DNA of 44,611 nucleotides from JBMYTN01 sp049604415 (lineage in GTDB: Bacteria; Pseudomonadota; Alphaproteobacteria; Rhodospirillales; Rhodospirillaceae). Under the pieces are notes generated by a model. That model saw only the letters and a program-made list of their open reading frames with translations. It did no database searches and was not told the origin of the DNA. Positions 16,797 to 24,931 of this stretch are shown here, one piece after another. The first letter of the stretch is position 1; every line of letters begins with the position of its first letter. The stretch is from positions 1 to 44,611 of the forward strand of contig JBMYTN010000033.1 in the NCBI GenBank assembly GCA_049604415.1, written 5' to 3'. Position numbers and translations under genes: made by a program.

Positions 16797-17744
16797 TCAG
16801 GAGGGGGCAAGTTGGCTGGCAAAATGGCCAATGATTTTTTGCGGCGTGTTGTGCTGGGCGATAAAGCGATACTCTCTGGTCATGCGGCTGATTTTTCCGA
16901 ACAGCTTATTGGTTTTTGTGTGCACGCCGGTAAAGGCACCGCTTTGGTGCTTACGATAAACGTCAAGATTTTGGGATGCATTGTCCGCATGCCATTCAGG
17001 CGCTGTCATCGCACCCTTTTTTAGGATCAGACGGGTGTCACCTAAGGCCTCGATTGTTTCCAAACCAGCCAATGAACAGACGGCACCCAGGGTCTGCCTA
17101 TCGAAATTATAAATATGACCATAATGGAAAATGTTACCCGGCGACTTCGTTTGACAATATTGCCTAAAATTGGGCACTTCCAGAAAGAGCGCACCGTTCT
17201 CGGTGAGGAGGCTTCGAACCTTTTTCAGCTTTTCGATAGGATCCCTCATATGCTCAAGCACGTGGCTCATCCTGATTAGGTCAAATGACTGAGTGGGTTG
17301 GTAGTCATCAAGCGACCCGGTAAAAACGCTGACGTCAAAGGTGTTCTGGATATACTTTGCGTAATTTAGAGACGGTTCTACACCAAAGGCTTTCTTGCCG
17401 AATGCCTGCATCAGGGCAACAAATTCTCCGCTGCCACAGCCTATATCCAAGACTGTCTCAGCTTTTTGGAAATAAGAGAGGTGCGGTGTGATTTCGCGGA
17501 CCACTCTTCCGGCATAGCGGTAGTGATGCTTTAGTTTCGGGTTGATCGTTTTCTTATAGTTTTTTCTATAATCTGTTGTGTAAAAGGCGACCAAGTCCGC
17601 TTCGGTAGGCAAAGGGTTGGAAAAAACCAAACCGCACGCCAAGCAACAATCGGTGATCAGGGGGGCGCCCCGTCGGTCCAGGGTGCTGATTTCCTGCAGC
17701 GTCGTTGCTGCGCATAAGGGACATGTAAGCTGTTTTTGTTGCAT
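16797..17744 (-). CDS. Class I SAM-dependent methyltransferase with N-terminal zinc ribbon
   Basis: 315 residues. The N-terminus carries paired cysteines, CPLC at 8-11 and a Cys-rich CLAC at 34-37, suggesting a small zinc ribbon. The SAM motif I VLDIGCGSGEF is at 98-108, and RMSHVLEHMRDP is the acidic-loop region of the Methyltransf_11/23 type. Similar proteins often occur in glycan or natural-product clusters; the substrate is unknown. Base composition differs from its surroundings: third positions use far more A and T than the adjacent genes, and its upstream region is AT-rich, suggesting recent acquisition. It is convergent with the acyltransferase gene and 279 nt from the DevA-like gene on the same strand. 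Confidence 0.8.
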   Translation of the reverse strand: MQQKQLTCPLCAATTLQEISTLDRRGAPLITDCCLACGLVFSNPLPTEADLVAFYTTDYRKNYKKTINPKLKHHYRYAGRVVREITPHLSYFQKAETVLDIGCGSGEFVALMQAFGKKAFGVEPSLNYAKYIQNTFDVSVFTGSLDDYQPTQSFDLIRMSHVLEHMRDPIEKLKKVRSLLTENGALFLEVPNFRQYCQTKSPGNIFHYGHIYNFDRQTLGAVCSLAGLETIEALGDTRLILKKGAMTAPEWHADNASQNLDVYRKHQSGAFTGVHTKTNKLFGKISRMTREYRFIAQHNTPQKIIGHFASQLAPS

Positions 17745-18023
17745 CGGGGCACTCTGAAGGATGGGAATTTAGAGAGAGTATTGTCCAGTCTTGGGGCGCA
17801 ATGGTTGTTCCGCCAGAATGGCTAACCTATTTATTGCTACCCTGATGCGTTATTATTTTTAGTATAGGCTTGATCCCGTTTGACGAGCCCTTCCCATACA
17901 GAATTCTGCCCGGAAAAAAAAGAGAAACAGGATTTGATTTGTATGCGACGGGCGGCATCCACAGAAGAAGCCACTGTTTTATAATTAGAATTATAACTCC
18001 CATAGCGATATATGCAGAGCCGC
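17745..18023 (-). promoter_or_regulatory. AT-rich intergenic region with perfect palindrome
   Basis: This 279-nt stretch separates the DevA-like gene from the methyltransferase. It contains TTATAATT-AG-AATTATAA at 17979-17996, a perfect 8-bp inverted repeat with a 2-nt spacer, as expected of a dimeric regulator site. It lies 28 nt after the DevA stop and about 235 nt upstream of the methyltransferase start. No gene is visible. Confidence 0.35.
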
Positions 18024-19160
18024 TTAGGACGCTTTGTCTTTGTAGGACATCAGGTGCCGGGCCATTTGGTCCTTCAAGATGGCTTTGGTTTGCCAGGATT
18101 CGGCAACCATGTCCTTAAAGGTCTCTTTGCTGATCACCAGAACTTCGGCCCCATCCGGACCCAAAGCCCGAATGGTGGCAGTGCGCTTGGCATGGGCTTG
18201 CAGCAGGCCGATTTCGCCAAAGGATTTGCCCCGTTCATCCAGCTTGGCCAGGAACTGCTCGGTGCCATCCGGGTTTTCGCGCACCACTTCCACCGCTCCG
18301 GCCAGCATGATGTAGAACTCATTGGCCTCATCATCTTGCTTGACCACAATGTCGCCGGGCTTGAATTCCCGCTTGGTGGTTTCATCGGCCACATTGCGCA
18401 GTTGCAGATCGCTGAGGGTCGGCAAGGTCAGCGACAACTGTTCGCCAACCGCATCGGACAGCCGCCCGTCCTCCATGTGATAGATGTAATCAGCGGCATC
18501 GAGGATGCGCATATTGTGGGTCACCACCAGCGCGGCGCTGTTGTGATGTTTGATCAGCGCACTGAAGCGGTCGATGATTTCCCGCCCGGTGCCGGTGTCC
18601 AGCGCCGCTGTCGGTTCATCGGCGAGCACCAAGCTCGGGCGATGGACCAAGGCCCGGGCCACCGCAACCCGCTGTTTCTGGCCGCCGGAGAGGGCGGATG
18701 GGTAGTCGTTAAACCGACCCCCCAAACCAACCATGTCGAGCATTTCTTCCGATCGGCGCTTGGCCTCCTTGGGCGAAAAATCGGCCTGCAATTCCAGGCT
18801 CTGCTGAACATTTTGCCGTATGGTCATAAAGTCGAGCAGATTGAAATGCTGGAACACATAGCCGATACGCCGACGCATATTGCGCAGCTTGGTTGCGCTG
18901 GCCCCGTTTAGCTCCTCGCCGAGCAATTTCAGGCTGCCTTCCTGGACGGAACGTAGGCAGCCGATCAGCGAAATCAGAGTGGTTTTGCCCGATCCGGAAA
19001 AGCCGGTCAAAAACACCGCCGAGCCCGGATCAATGGTCAGATCGATCCCATGCAGAACGGTTTTGGAGGTGTTGGCGTCCTGATAGGCATGTTTCAGCCC
19101 ATTGGTTTCGACCAGCGGTCCCGTATAGTCCTGTTCTGTCACTGCGGCGGGCTTTCCCAA
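18024..19160 (-). CDS. devA: DevA/LolD-type ABC ATPase fused to a cyclic-nucleotide-binding domain
   Basis: 378 residues in two domains. Residues 15-235 are an ABC ATPase of the MacB/LolD/DevA class: Walker A GFSGSGKTT 53-61, signature LSGGQ 157-161, Walker B LVLADEP 177-183, switch H215. Residues 245-372 are a CRP-like cyclic-nucleotide-binding domain whose phosphate-binding cassette is intact by eye: FGEIGLL from 314 and R326 in KRTATI, the same order as CRP. The closest permease of the right class is the DevC-like protein encoded about 6 kb away on the same strand, so the two probably work together. The fusion implies that export is gated or localised by a cyclic nucleotide. It lies 72 nt downstream of the MFS gene and may be co-transcribed with it. 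Confidence 0.9.
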   Translation of the reverse strand: MGKPAAVTEQDYTGPLVETNGLKHAYQDANTSKTVLHGIDLTIDPGSAVFLTGFSGSGKTTLISLIGCLRSVQEGSLKLLGEELNGASATKLRNMRRRIGYVFQHFNLLDFMTIRQNVQQSLELQADFSPKEAKRRSEEMLDMVGLGGRFNDYPSALSGGQKQRVAVARALVHRPSLVLADEPTAALDTGTGREIIDRFSALIKHHNSAALVVTHNMRILDAADYIYHMEDGRLSDAVGEQLSLTLPTLSDLQLRNVADETTKREFKPGDIVVKQDDEANEFYIMLAGAVEVVRENPDGTEQFLAKLDERGKSFGEIGLLQAHAKRTATIRALGPDGAEVLVISKETFKDMVAESWQTKAILKDQMARHLMSYKDKAS

Positions 19161-19232
19161 TCATGCGCGCGAGCGGCAAGAATAGTGGATTGATCCGGGC
19201 TCTCCAAGCCATGTTGTTTCGATGCCAAACCT

Positions 19233-20444
19233 TTAGCGGTCCGGTGCAGCGGACGGGCGGACCCAAACCAGCAGCAGCGCCGCACACAGCGCCACCGCTG
19301 CTGCGCTGAAAAACACTGCCTCGAAACCGAAGGCCGCCCAGACCGACCCCATCACCACCGGGGCCAAAAACAAACCAAGGCCGTTGACCGAAGAGCCCAG
19401 GGCCATCACCGTGGTTTTTTGGTGGTCCTCGGCGTGATTGGCCAAGGCGTCAAACAGGGTCGGCATCGCCAGCCCAAATCCGGCCCCAACGGCAAAAAAG
19501 CACAAGCCACTCAAGCTCAAGCCCGATGCGCTCAACAGCGCCGCCAAAGAAAGGCCCATCAGGGCCAATCCCAGGGCGATGGTGGGGCCACGCCCAATCC
19601 GCCTGGCCACGCGTCCGGACAACAGGGCAGAGACCAGCACCGCCCCAAGGGCCATGATCGCCAACAAAACCCCATTGGTTTCCGGCCCGCTGTCAAACAG
19701 GGCTTTCAGGTGCAGGGGACCATAAACCCGAAGGATTTGGGCACCGCCGGAGACCACCGGGATAGCGGCCAAAAACAGCAGCAAAGGACCATGGCCAAGG
19801 GTGCTCCACAAAGAAGATCTCTGGTGGGCGGGCCGTTCTGCGGGTTTGGTGGCCGCCGCTGTGCCGCTCAGGGCCATATGGGCAAAACCGGCCACGGGCA
19901 GTGCCAGCAAGAAGACAAAAAACGCATGGCGCCAATCGCCGGAGCCCGCCAGCCCGGCCAAAAGATAGGTCGCAATGCCAGACAGGGTCATGAAACCGGT
20001 GGCATAGCCCAGCACATTGGTCCGGGCGATGCCGCTTAGCAGGGTGACCAAAATGGCCAGCAGCGCCGCCGTAACCCCAGCCTTGGCGATGCCGAGCAGC
20101 AACCGCGCGGCCAGAATGGCCTCAAAGCTGGAGAAAAAGGCGGGTGCGACGCCCAGCAGACCAAAGCCAACCAGGGAGACCACCATCAACCGGCCATGGC
20201 CGATCCGATTGGACAGCAGGGCCAAAAACGGTGTGCAGAGCGCTCCGGTCAGGGTGAAGGCGGAAGCAAAAAAACCGGCCTGCTCCGGGCTCAGCGCGAG
20301 GTCTTCGACCATCTCCGGGAAGACGGGAAACAGCACGCCACCGCCAAAAGTCATCAGCCACGCCGCCAAGCTGAGGGCAAACAGGGGTTTTCCACTCTTG
20401 GGCGGCAGTGTTATGTCCGGTAAAAGCTGTTTCAGCCACGTCAT
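19233..20444 (-). CDS. MFS transporter
   Basis: About 403 residues with twelve hydrophobic segments in two halves, typical of the DHA1-like drug/metabolite family. A cytoplasmic loop between helices 2 and 3 carries the MFS-type NRIGHGRL motif, and a similar RVARRIGRGP occurs in the second half. The start is either ATG 20444 or ATG 20480. I prefer 20444 because 20480 has GGAGG directly abutting the codon, too close for initiation, and the shorter N-terminus is usual. It is divergent from sulfotransferase 1 and is followed after 72 nt by the DevA-like ATPase. It may move a precursor or product of the locus; the substrate is unknown. Confidence 0.85.
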   Translation of the reverse strand: MTWLKQLLPDITLPPKSGKPLFALSLAAWLMTFGGGVLFPVFPEMVEDLALSPEQAGFFASAFTLTGALCTPFLALLSNRIGHGRLMVVSLVGFGLLGVAPAFFSSFEAILAARLLLGIAKAGVTAALLAILVTLLSGIARTNVLGYATGFMTLSGIATYLLAGLAGSGDWRHAFFVFLLALPVAGFAHMALSGTAAATKPAERPAHQRSSLWSTLGHGPLLLFLAAIPVVSGGAQILRVYGPLHLKALFDSGPETNGVLLAIMALGAVLVSALLSGRVARRIGRGPTIALGLALMGLSLAALLSASGLSLSGLCFFAVGAGFGLAMPTLFDALANHAEDHQKTTVMALGSSVNGLGLFLAPVVMGSVWAAFGFEAVFFSAAAVALCAALLLVWVRPSAAPDR

Positions 20445-20503
20445 CCCAAGCCTGTCCGCGCATCCTTCTGGGCGGATCATCCTCCGGGGAGCCCCTGACC
20501 CGC

Positions 20504-21382
20504 ATGTCCCGTCCGGTTTTAGTCCTTTCTGCGCCCCGGTCCTACTCTTCCCTGTTCGGGACCATGTTGGGGCAGCATCCGGATCTGTATGGCTTGCCGG
20601 AGGTGAAGCTGTTTCTGGCCGACACCGTTGGCAGCTTGATCACCCGCTTTCAATGGGCCCATGTCCAGCGGCTGCATGGCCTCTATAGGGTGATTGGACA
20701 GATCGAATTTGGCGGCCAGACCGACGAAACCGTCCGGCAAGCCAAGGCCTGGCTCAACGCCCGCCGGTCCTGGACGACGGAGCGGATGTGGACCCATTTG
20801 GCCCAAGCTGCCGCACCTCAGGCTTTGCTGGAAGCTGCTCCAGTAACCGCCATGTTTCCCGGCAGCCTGCAGCGTGCTCGTCGGATCTGTCCCGAGGCCC
20901 GCTATATCCATTTGACCCGCCATCCCGGGCCGAGCTGTGCCTCGATCCAGGCCAGCCTGCGCTGGCTCGACAAACGCTATCACACGCCGCTGCGGTTTTT
21001 TGTCGATCCGGAAAAAGTCTGGCGCCGGGCGCATCGCAATATCTGCGCCTTTGTCGCGACCTTGCCTGAAGACCGTGTGCTTCGTCTTCGGGGTGAAGAT
21101 TTGATGGCGGATGCGCCTGCGGTGCTGGACCGCGTGACGGCGTTTTTGGGCTTAGCCATGGACGCCGCGGCCTTGGAGGCAATGCTGCATCCGGAGCACT
21201 CTATCTATGCCCATGAGGGACCGCCTTTGGCCCCGATGGGCAGTGATCCGAAATTCCTCGCCGATCCGACCTTTCGGCCCAGCCCGGTGACTTTGGTTCC
21301 GCTCTCGGAGACCAAATCGCCCAAAGGACGGCCTCTAGCCCCGGAAACCCTGCGGGTCGCGAAGCAAATTGGCTATGACTGA
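20504..21382 (+). CDS. Sulfotransferase 1 (PAPS-dependent, Sulfotransfer_3-like)
   Basis: 292 residues. The N-terminal PAPS phosphate loop is PVLVLSAPRSYSSLFGTML, a variant of the common APRSGTS form. A later RHPGPSC..I provides the 3-prime-phosphate-binding region typical of bacterial sulfotransferases. Mid-protein aromatic and basic residues fit a small-molecule or lipid acceptor. ATG 20504 is chosen over an upstream extension that would overlap the divergent MFS start; GGGGAG lies about 12 nt before it. It converges with radical SAM A, with a 5-nt gap. It would transfer sulfate from PAPS to an alcohol or phenol; the dihydroxyphenyl group of a Dpg-type product is a natural candidate, which is inference. 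Confidence 0.75.
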   Translation: MSRPVLVLSAPRSYSSLFGTMLGQHPDLYGLPEVKLFLADTVGSLITRFQWAHVQRLHGLYRVIGQIEFGGQTDETVRQAKAWLNARRSWTTERMWTHLAQAAAPQALLEAAPVTAMFPGSLQRARRICPEARYIHLTRHPGPSCASIQASLRWLDKRYHTPLRFFVDPEKVWRRAHRNICAFVATLPEDRVLRLRGEDLMADAPAVLDRVTAFLGLAMDAAALEAMLHPEHSIYAHEGPPLAPMGSDPKFLADPTFRPSPVTLVPLSETKSPKGRPLAPETLRVAKQIGYD

Positions 21383-21387
21383 GCGCT

Positions 21388-23001
21388 TTATTCCGCTGCG
21401 GGCGCCGCGAGCGGGGTTGGATCGGTTTGTGGCGTCGGGGTGTAAAACCGCTGCCGTTCCTCGTCCGGCAAGGCCGCCAACTGGTTCTTGATTTCATCCC
21501 GGCTGATTTCTTGGAACCAGGACAAATGCTCCAAGTTCAGCATATACATGAGGAAGGGCACGGCTGCGGGTTTGTTCTTGCGCAAAAGCTTTAGGAAACA
21601 TCGCCAGAACACTCCACGAGACCCACGAACGATCCCGTTCCGCCAAATAACCGTGGCCAAGCCTCTGAGCTCTCTCGCGCCAACCTTGCGCCTGACCTCT
21701 CCTTTGCCAGGCACGGCAAGTCGCAAATCGATGCAGTTTCGATAGCAGCGCAGAATAAACTGATCGATGGCGTAAAGTTTTTCCGTAACATTGATATGTT
21801 CCTCGGCCAGTTCCTGGATTGGCCGGGTGGGAACAAAATTGGTCAGGCTGTTGTCATTGCAATCCTTGATTTCATCGCGCTCAATCAATCGGCCCTCGCG
21901 ACGCAGTCGATGCGATAGCGGTGTTTGCGGCATGGCATGGAGCATATTGACGATGACTTGAGGAATGGCTGCCTCTTCGGCCAATGCCAGGATGCGCTCA
22001 TCGGCTCCAGGTTTCTCTCCATCAAAGCCTATAATAAATCCGGCATGAATCCTAAGTCCCGCCTGATTGATGGCTTGAAGGCTTTCAACAAGGGGCTGAC
22101 GGGTGTTTTGCGCTTTCTTGGTCAAGAGGAGGCTATCAACATCTGGTGTTTCGATGCCGATGAAGATGGCATTGAAATGAGCCAGTCGCATGGCCCGCAT
22201 CAAATCAGGATGATCGGCAATGTTGATGGAGGCTTCGGTGCTGATGGTGAAGGGATAAGATCTGGGCTTTTGCCAATCAGCAATATGGTCCACCAGCGTC
22301 CGAACGGTGCGCAAATTGCCGATGAAATTATCGTCGACCATGAAGATATGTCGACGCCAGCCCAGATCGTAGAGCGTTTGCAGCTCCGCAACCACCTGCT
22401 CAGGGGTTTTGGTCCTGGGGCGGCGACCGTAGAGCGTGATGATATCGCAAAACTCGCACATGAAGGGGCAGCCCCGCGAATACTGCACTGACATCGTCGT
22501 GTAGTCGTCGAAGTTCAGCAGGTCATAGCGGGGGATGGGTGTTTGAGTCACATCGGGCTTTTCGGTTCCGGCCCTGAACCAGCCGGAGGTCTCCCCCCTG
22601 TTCAAAGCCTCGACAAAGAGCGGGATGGTGATCTCACCTTCATCCAGAACCATATAGTCGGCCCCGGCCTCGGCGGCTTCATCGGGCACAGAGGTGACAT
22701 AAGGTCCGCCAACGGCGACCCGTTTGCCCCGGTGTTTGGCCTCCCGGATCAATTCCAGCAGATGGGTTCGCTGCACAATCATGCCGGAGAACAGAACAAT
22801 GTCGGCCCAATCCCAATCGGACTCCTTGGGGGGACGCACATTGAAATCCACCAAGCGGAATTCCCAATCCTGCGGCAAGATCGCCGCAACGGTCAGCAGG
22901 CCCAAGGGAGGCATAAACGCCGGACGCCCGACGATCTTAATGGACTGACTGAAAGACCAATAAGATTCAGGAAAATGCGGATACATCAGCAAGGCGCGCA
23001 T
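21388..23001 (-). CDS. B12-binding-domain radical SAM protein A
   Basis: 537 residues. Residues 1-150 are a cobalamin-binding-like Rossmann domain (PPLGLLTVAAILP; GGPYVTSVP; GADYMVLDEGE). The radical SAM core follows with C178-x3-C182-x2-C185 in RGCPFMCEFCD for the 4Fe-4S cluster. A C-terminal extension (about 370-520) resembles the DUF4070-like tail of enzymes such as the hopanoid methylase HpnP. This class commonly methylates unactivated carbons, but other radical reactions occur. It has a near-twin of identical length immediately upstream (23113-24726). AAGGA lies about 10 nt before the ATG. It was likely acquired as a duplicated pair. The substrate is unknown; a lipid chain or aromatic ring of the local product is plausible. 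Confidence 0.85.
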   Translation of the reverse strand: MRALLMYPHFPESYWSFSQSIKIVGRPAFMPPLGLLTVAAILPQDWEFRLVDFNVRPPKESDWDWADIVLFSGMIVQRTHLLELIREAKHRGKRVAVGGPYVTSVPDEAAEAGADYMVLDEGEITIPLFVEALNRGETSGWFRAGTEKPDVTQTPIPRYDLLNFDDYTTMSVQYSRGCPFMCEFCDIITLYGRRPRTKTPEQVVAELQTLYDLGWRRHIFMVDDNFIGNLRTVRTLVDHIADWQKPRSYPFTISTEASINIADHPDLMRAMRLAHFNAIFIGIETPDVDSLLLTKKAQNTRQPLVESLQAINQAGLRIHAGFIIGFDGEKPGADERILALAEEAAIPQVIVNMLHAMPQTPLSHRLRREGRLIERDEIKDCNDNSLTNFVPTRPIQELAEEHINVTEKLYAIDQFILRCYRNCIDLRLAVPGKGEVRRKVGARELRGLATVIWRNGIVRGSRGVFWRCFLKLLRKNKPAAVPFLMYMLNLEHLSWFQEISRDEIKNQLAALPDEERQRFYTPTPQTDPTPLAAPAAE

Positions 23002-23050
23002 CTGCGGGTCCTTTTGTATCGGGTGCTGGCAGATTGGGAAGAGCCCCCCA

Positions 23051-23095
23051 TTATCGGCAAGGCTGTTTGCAAAAGGGAGTCTTTTTCTCGGGTTT
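23051..23095 (-). promoter_or_regulatory. Conserved upstream element of radical SAM A
   Basis: A 45-nt block about 50 nt upstream of radical SAM A aligns without gaps to 24881-24925 upstream of radical SAM B, 36 of 45 bases identical by hand count. On the coding strand it reads AAAAAGACTCCC, then TTTGCA, then CCGATAAT, the last resembling a -10 box. It is probably a promoter or regulator site copied with the gene. Confidence 0.5.
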
Positions 23096-23112
23096 AAGGC
23101 ACCGCCACCAGT

Positions 23113-24726
23113 CTACTCGGCAGCCGGGGCGGCAAGGGGGAGCGGATCAGCCTTTGCCTTAGGCTCAAAATATCGCTCCCGGTCCTCTTGCGGCAGGGCG
23201 GCGAGCTGGGCACGGATCTCATCCCGGATCACATCTTTGAACCAATAGAAATGCTCATAGTTGAAAATGTAATAGAGGAAAATCGGCGCAGCGGGCTTGT
23301 TCTTTCGAACCATGTCAATCAAGCAGCGCCAAAACACCCAGCGGGAGGGGCGCAGCACGCCATTGCGCCATAGAATGATCGCCAAGCCCCGGATTTCGCT
23401 CCAACGCACATCCCGCCTGATCTCGCCCTTGCCTTCGACTTTCAGGTTTAGATCAATGCAGGCCCGATAGGCCCGGCGAATGAACTGTTCCGGGTCGTAA
23501 ATCCGGCTGGTGACGTTGATATGTTCCTGGGCCAGATCCTGGATCGGGCGGGTGGGGACGAAATTGGCCAGGCTGTTGTCATTACAGTCTTTGACTTCGT
23601 CTTCTTCGCGCAGACGGCCCTCCCGGCGCAAACGCTCGGACAAGGGCGTATGCGGCATCGCATGGAGCATATTGACGAAAACTTGTGGGATGGCGGCTTG
23701 CTCCACCAATTCTTCGATGCGTTCATCGGCCCCGGGGGCCTCGCCATCAAAGCCGATGATAAAGCCCGCATTGATCCGCAGCCCGGTATTAGCGATGGTT
23801 CGCAGGCTTTCCAAAAGCGGCTGGCGGACATTCTGCGCTTTTTTGGTCAGCAACAGGCTGTCCACATCCGGGGTCTCAATGCCGATGAAGATCGAGCTGA
23901 AATGGGCCAAGCGCATGGCCCGCATCAGGTCCGGGTAATCGGCAATGTTGATTGAGGCCTCGGTGCTGATGGTGAAGGGGTAATAGTTGGCCCGCTGCCA
24001 ATCGGCGATGTGATCGACCATGGTCCGCACGGTGCGCAAATTGCCGATGAAATTGTCATCGACCATCAAAACATGACGCCGCCAGCCCAGGTCATAAATC
24101 GCCTGCAGCTCGGCGACGATCTGCTCCGGTGTTTTGGTGCGCGGGCGGCGGCCATAGAGCGTGATGATGTCGCAGAATTCGCACATGAAGGGGCAGCCGC
24201 GCGAATATTGCAGCGACAGGGTGGTGTAGTCCTGGGTGTCGATCAGGTCATAGCGCGGGATCGGGGTTTGTGTCACATCGGGCTTTTCTTCCCCGGCCCG
24301 AAACCAGCCAGAGGTCTCGCCGCGCTCCAGGGCCTCGACGAAGGGGGGAATGGTGATTTCGCCCTCATCCAAGACCATGAAATCGGCCCCGGCCTCGGCG
24401 GCTTCATGGGGCACCGAGGAGACATAGGGGCCGCCCACGGCAACCCGTTTGTTCCGGGCCTTGGCCTCCCGGATCAGGCTGAGCATATGGGTGCGCTGGA
24501 CGATCATGCCGGAGAACATCACGATGTCGGCCCAGGCTCAATCCTCTTCCTTGGGCGGGCGCACATTGTAGTCGATCAGCCGAAACTCCCAGTCCTGGGG
24601 TAGGATCGCCGCCACCGTCAGCAGCCCCAGGGGAGGCAGCAGGCCCGGGCTGCGCATGATCTCAATGGTCTTGCTAAAGGACCAATAGGATTCCGGGACA
24701 ATGGGGTAAATCAACAATGCGCGCAT
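23113..24726 (-). pseudogene. B12-binding-domain radical SAM protein B, interrupted by in-frame TGA at codon 63
   Basis: A second copy of the same radical SAM family with exactly the same overall length (1614 nt). The frame is intact throughout except for a single TGA at 24540-24538, codon 63, where copy A has Trp63 (KESDWDWAD against KEED-stop-AWAD). One G to A change from TGG explains it. The CPFMCEFC cluster motif, the body and the same LPLAAPAAE C-terminus are all preserved, so decay is either very recent or the stop is a sequencing error. Downstream translation could restart at GTG 24522 or ATG 24519 but would lack a third of the cobalamin domain. No sign of general TGA recoding is seen, since neighbouring genes stop at TGA. 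Confidence 0.8.
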
Positions 24727-24756
24727 CAGCAGGGCCTTCTATGCCGGGTGCTATTG

Positions 24757-24865
24757 GAACTTGTTCTGCCCTCGCCGGGCGCGGGCGTATCCCGCTTGGC
24801 CGCGCCCGCAATGGGCGCTGGAGTATTTGTTCTGCCCTCGCCGGACGCGCCATGACGGATCGCAC
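24757..24865. repeat. Repeat-bearing insert in the radical SAM B leader
   Basis: TTGTTCTGCCCTCGCCGG occurs at 24761-24778 and again at 24827-24844, a 66-bp period. Between them is a GC-rich hairpin, GCGGGCG at 24781-24787 with CGCCCGC at 24803-24809. The leader of radical SAM B is 105 nt longer than that of copy A between the shared upstream element and the ATG, and this repeat accounts for the excess. It looks like a small REP- or MITE-like insertion; boundaries are approximate. Confidence 0.55.
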
Positions 24866-24880
24866 CCTGCTCTGGGGTCA

Positions 24881-24925
24881 TTATCGGCAGCGTGGACTGC
24901 AAAGGGGAGTCTTTTTGTCGGGCTT
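24881..24925 (-). promoter_or_regulatory. Conserved upstream element of radical SAM B
   Basis: Ungapped match (36 of 45) to the block upstream of radical SAM A, here 155 nt before the start codon because of the inserted repeat. It lies just downstream of the aminotransferase stop codon, so radical SAM B may have its own promoter. Confidence 0.5.
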
Positions 24926-24931
24926 TGGTGT

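Noticed and set aside
16797..17744. Transposon or prophage origin for the AT-rich segment
   Set aside because: No transposase, integrase, terminal repeats or target duplication were seen around it; composition alone is not enough.
24538..24540. TGA read as tryptophan or selenocysteine in radical SAM B
   Set aside because: Many neighbouring genes end at TGA, including tight ATGA overlaps, so TGA is a normal stop here. The paralogue has Trp rather than Cys at this codon, arguing against selenocysteine.
24739..24860. CRISPR-like repeats
   Set aside because: Only two copies of an 18-bp unit, 66 bp apart, with a hairpin between them and no further spacers or cas genes.
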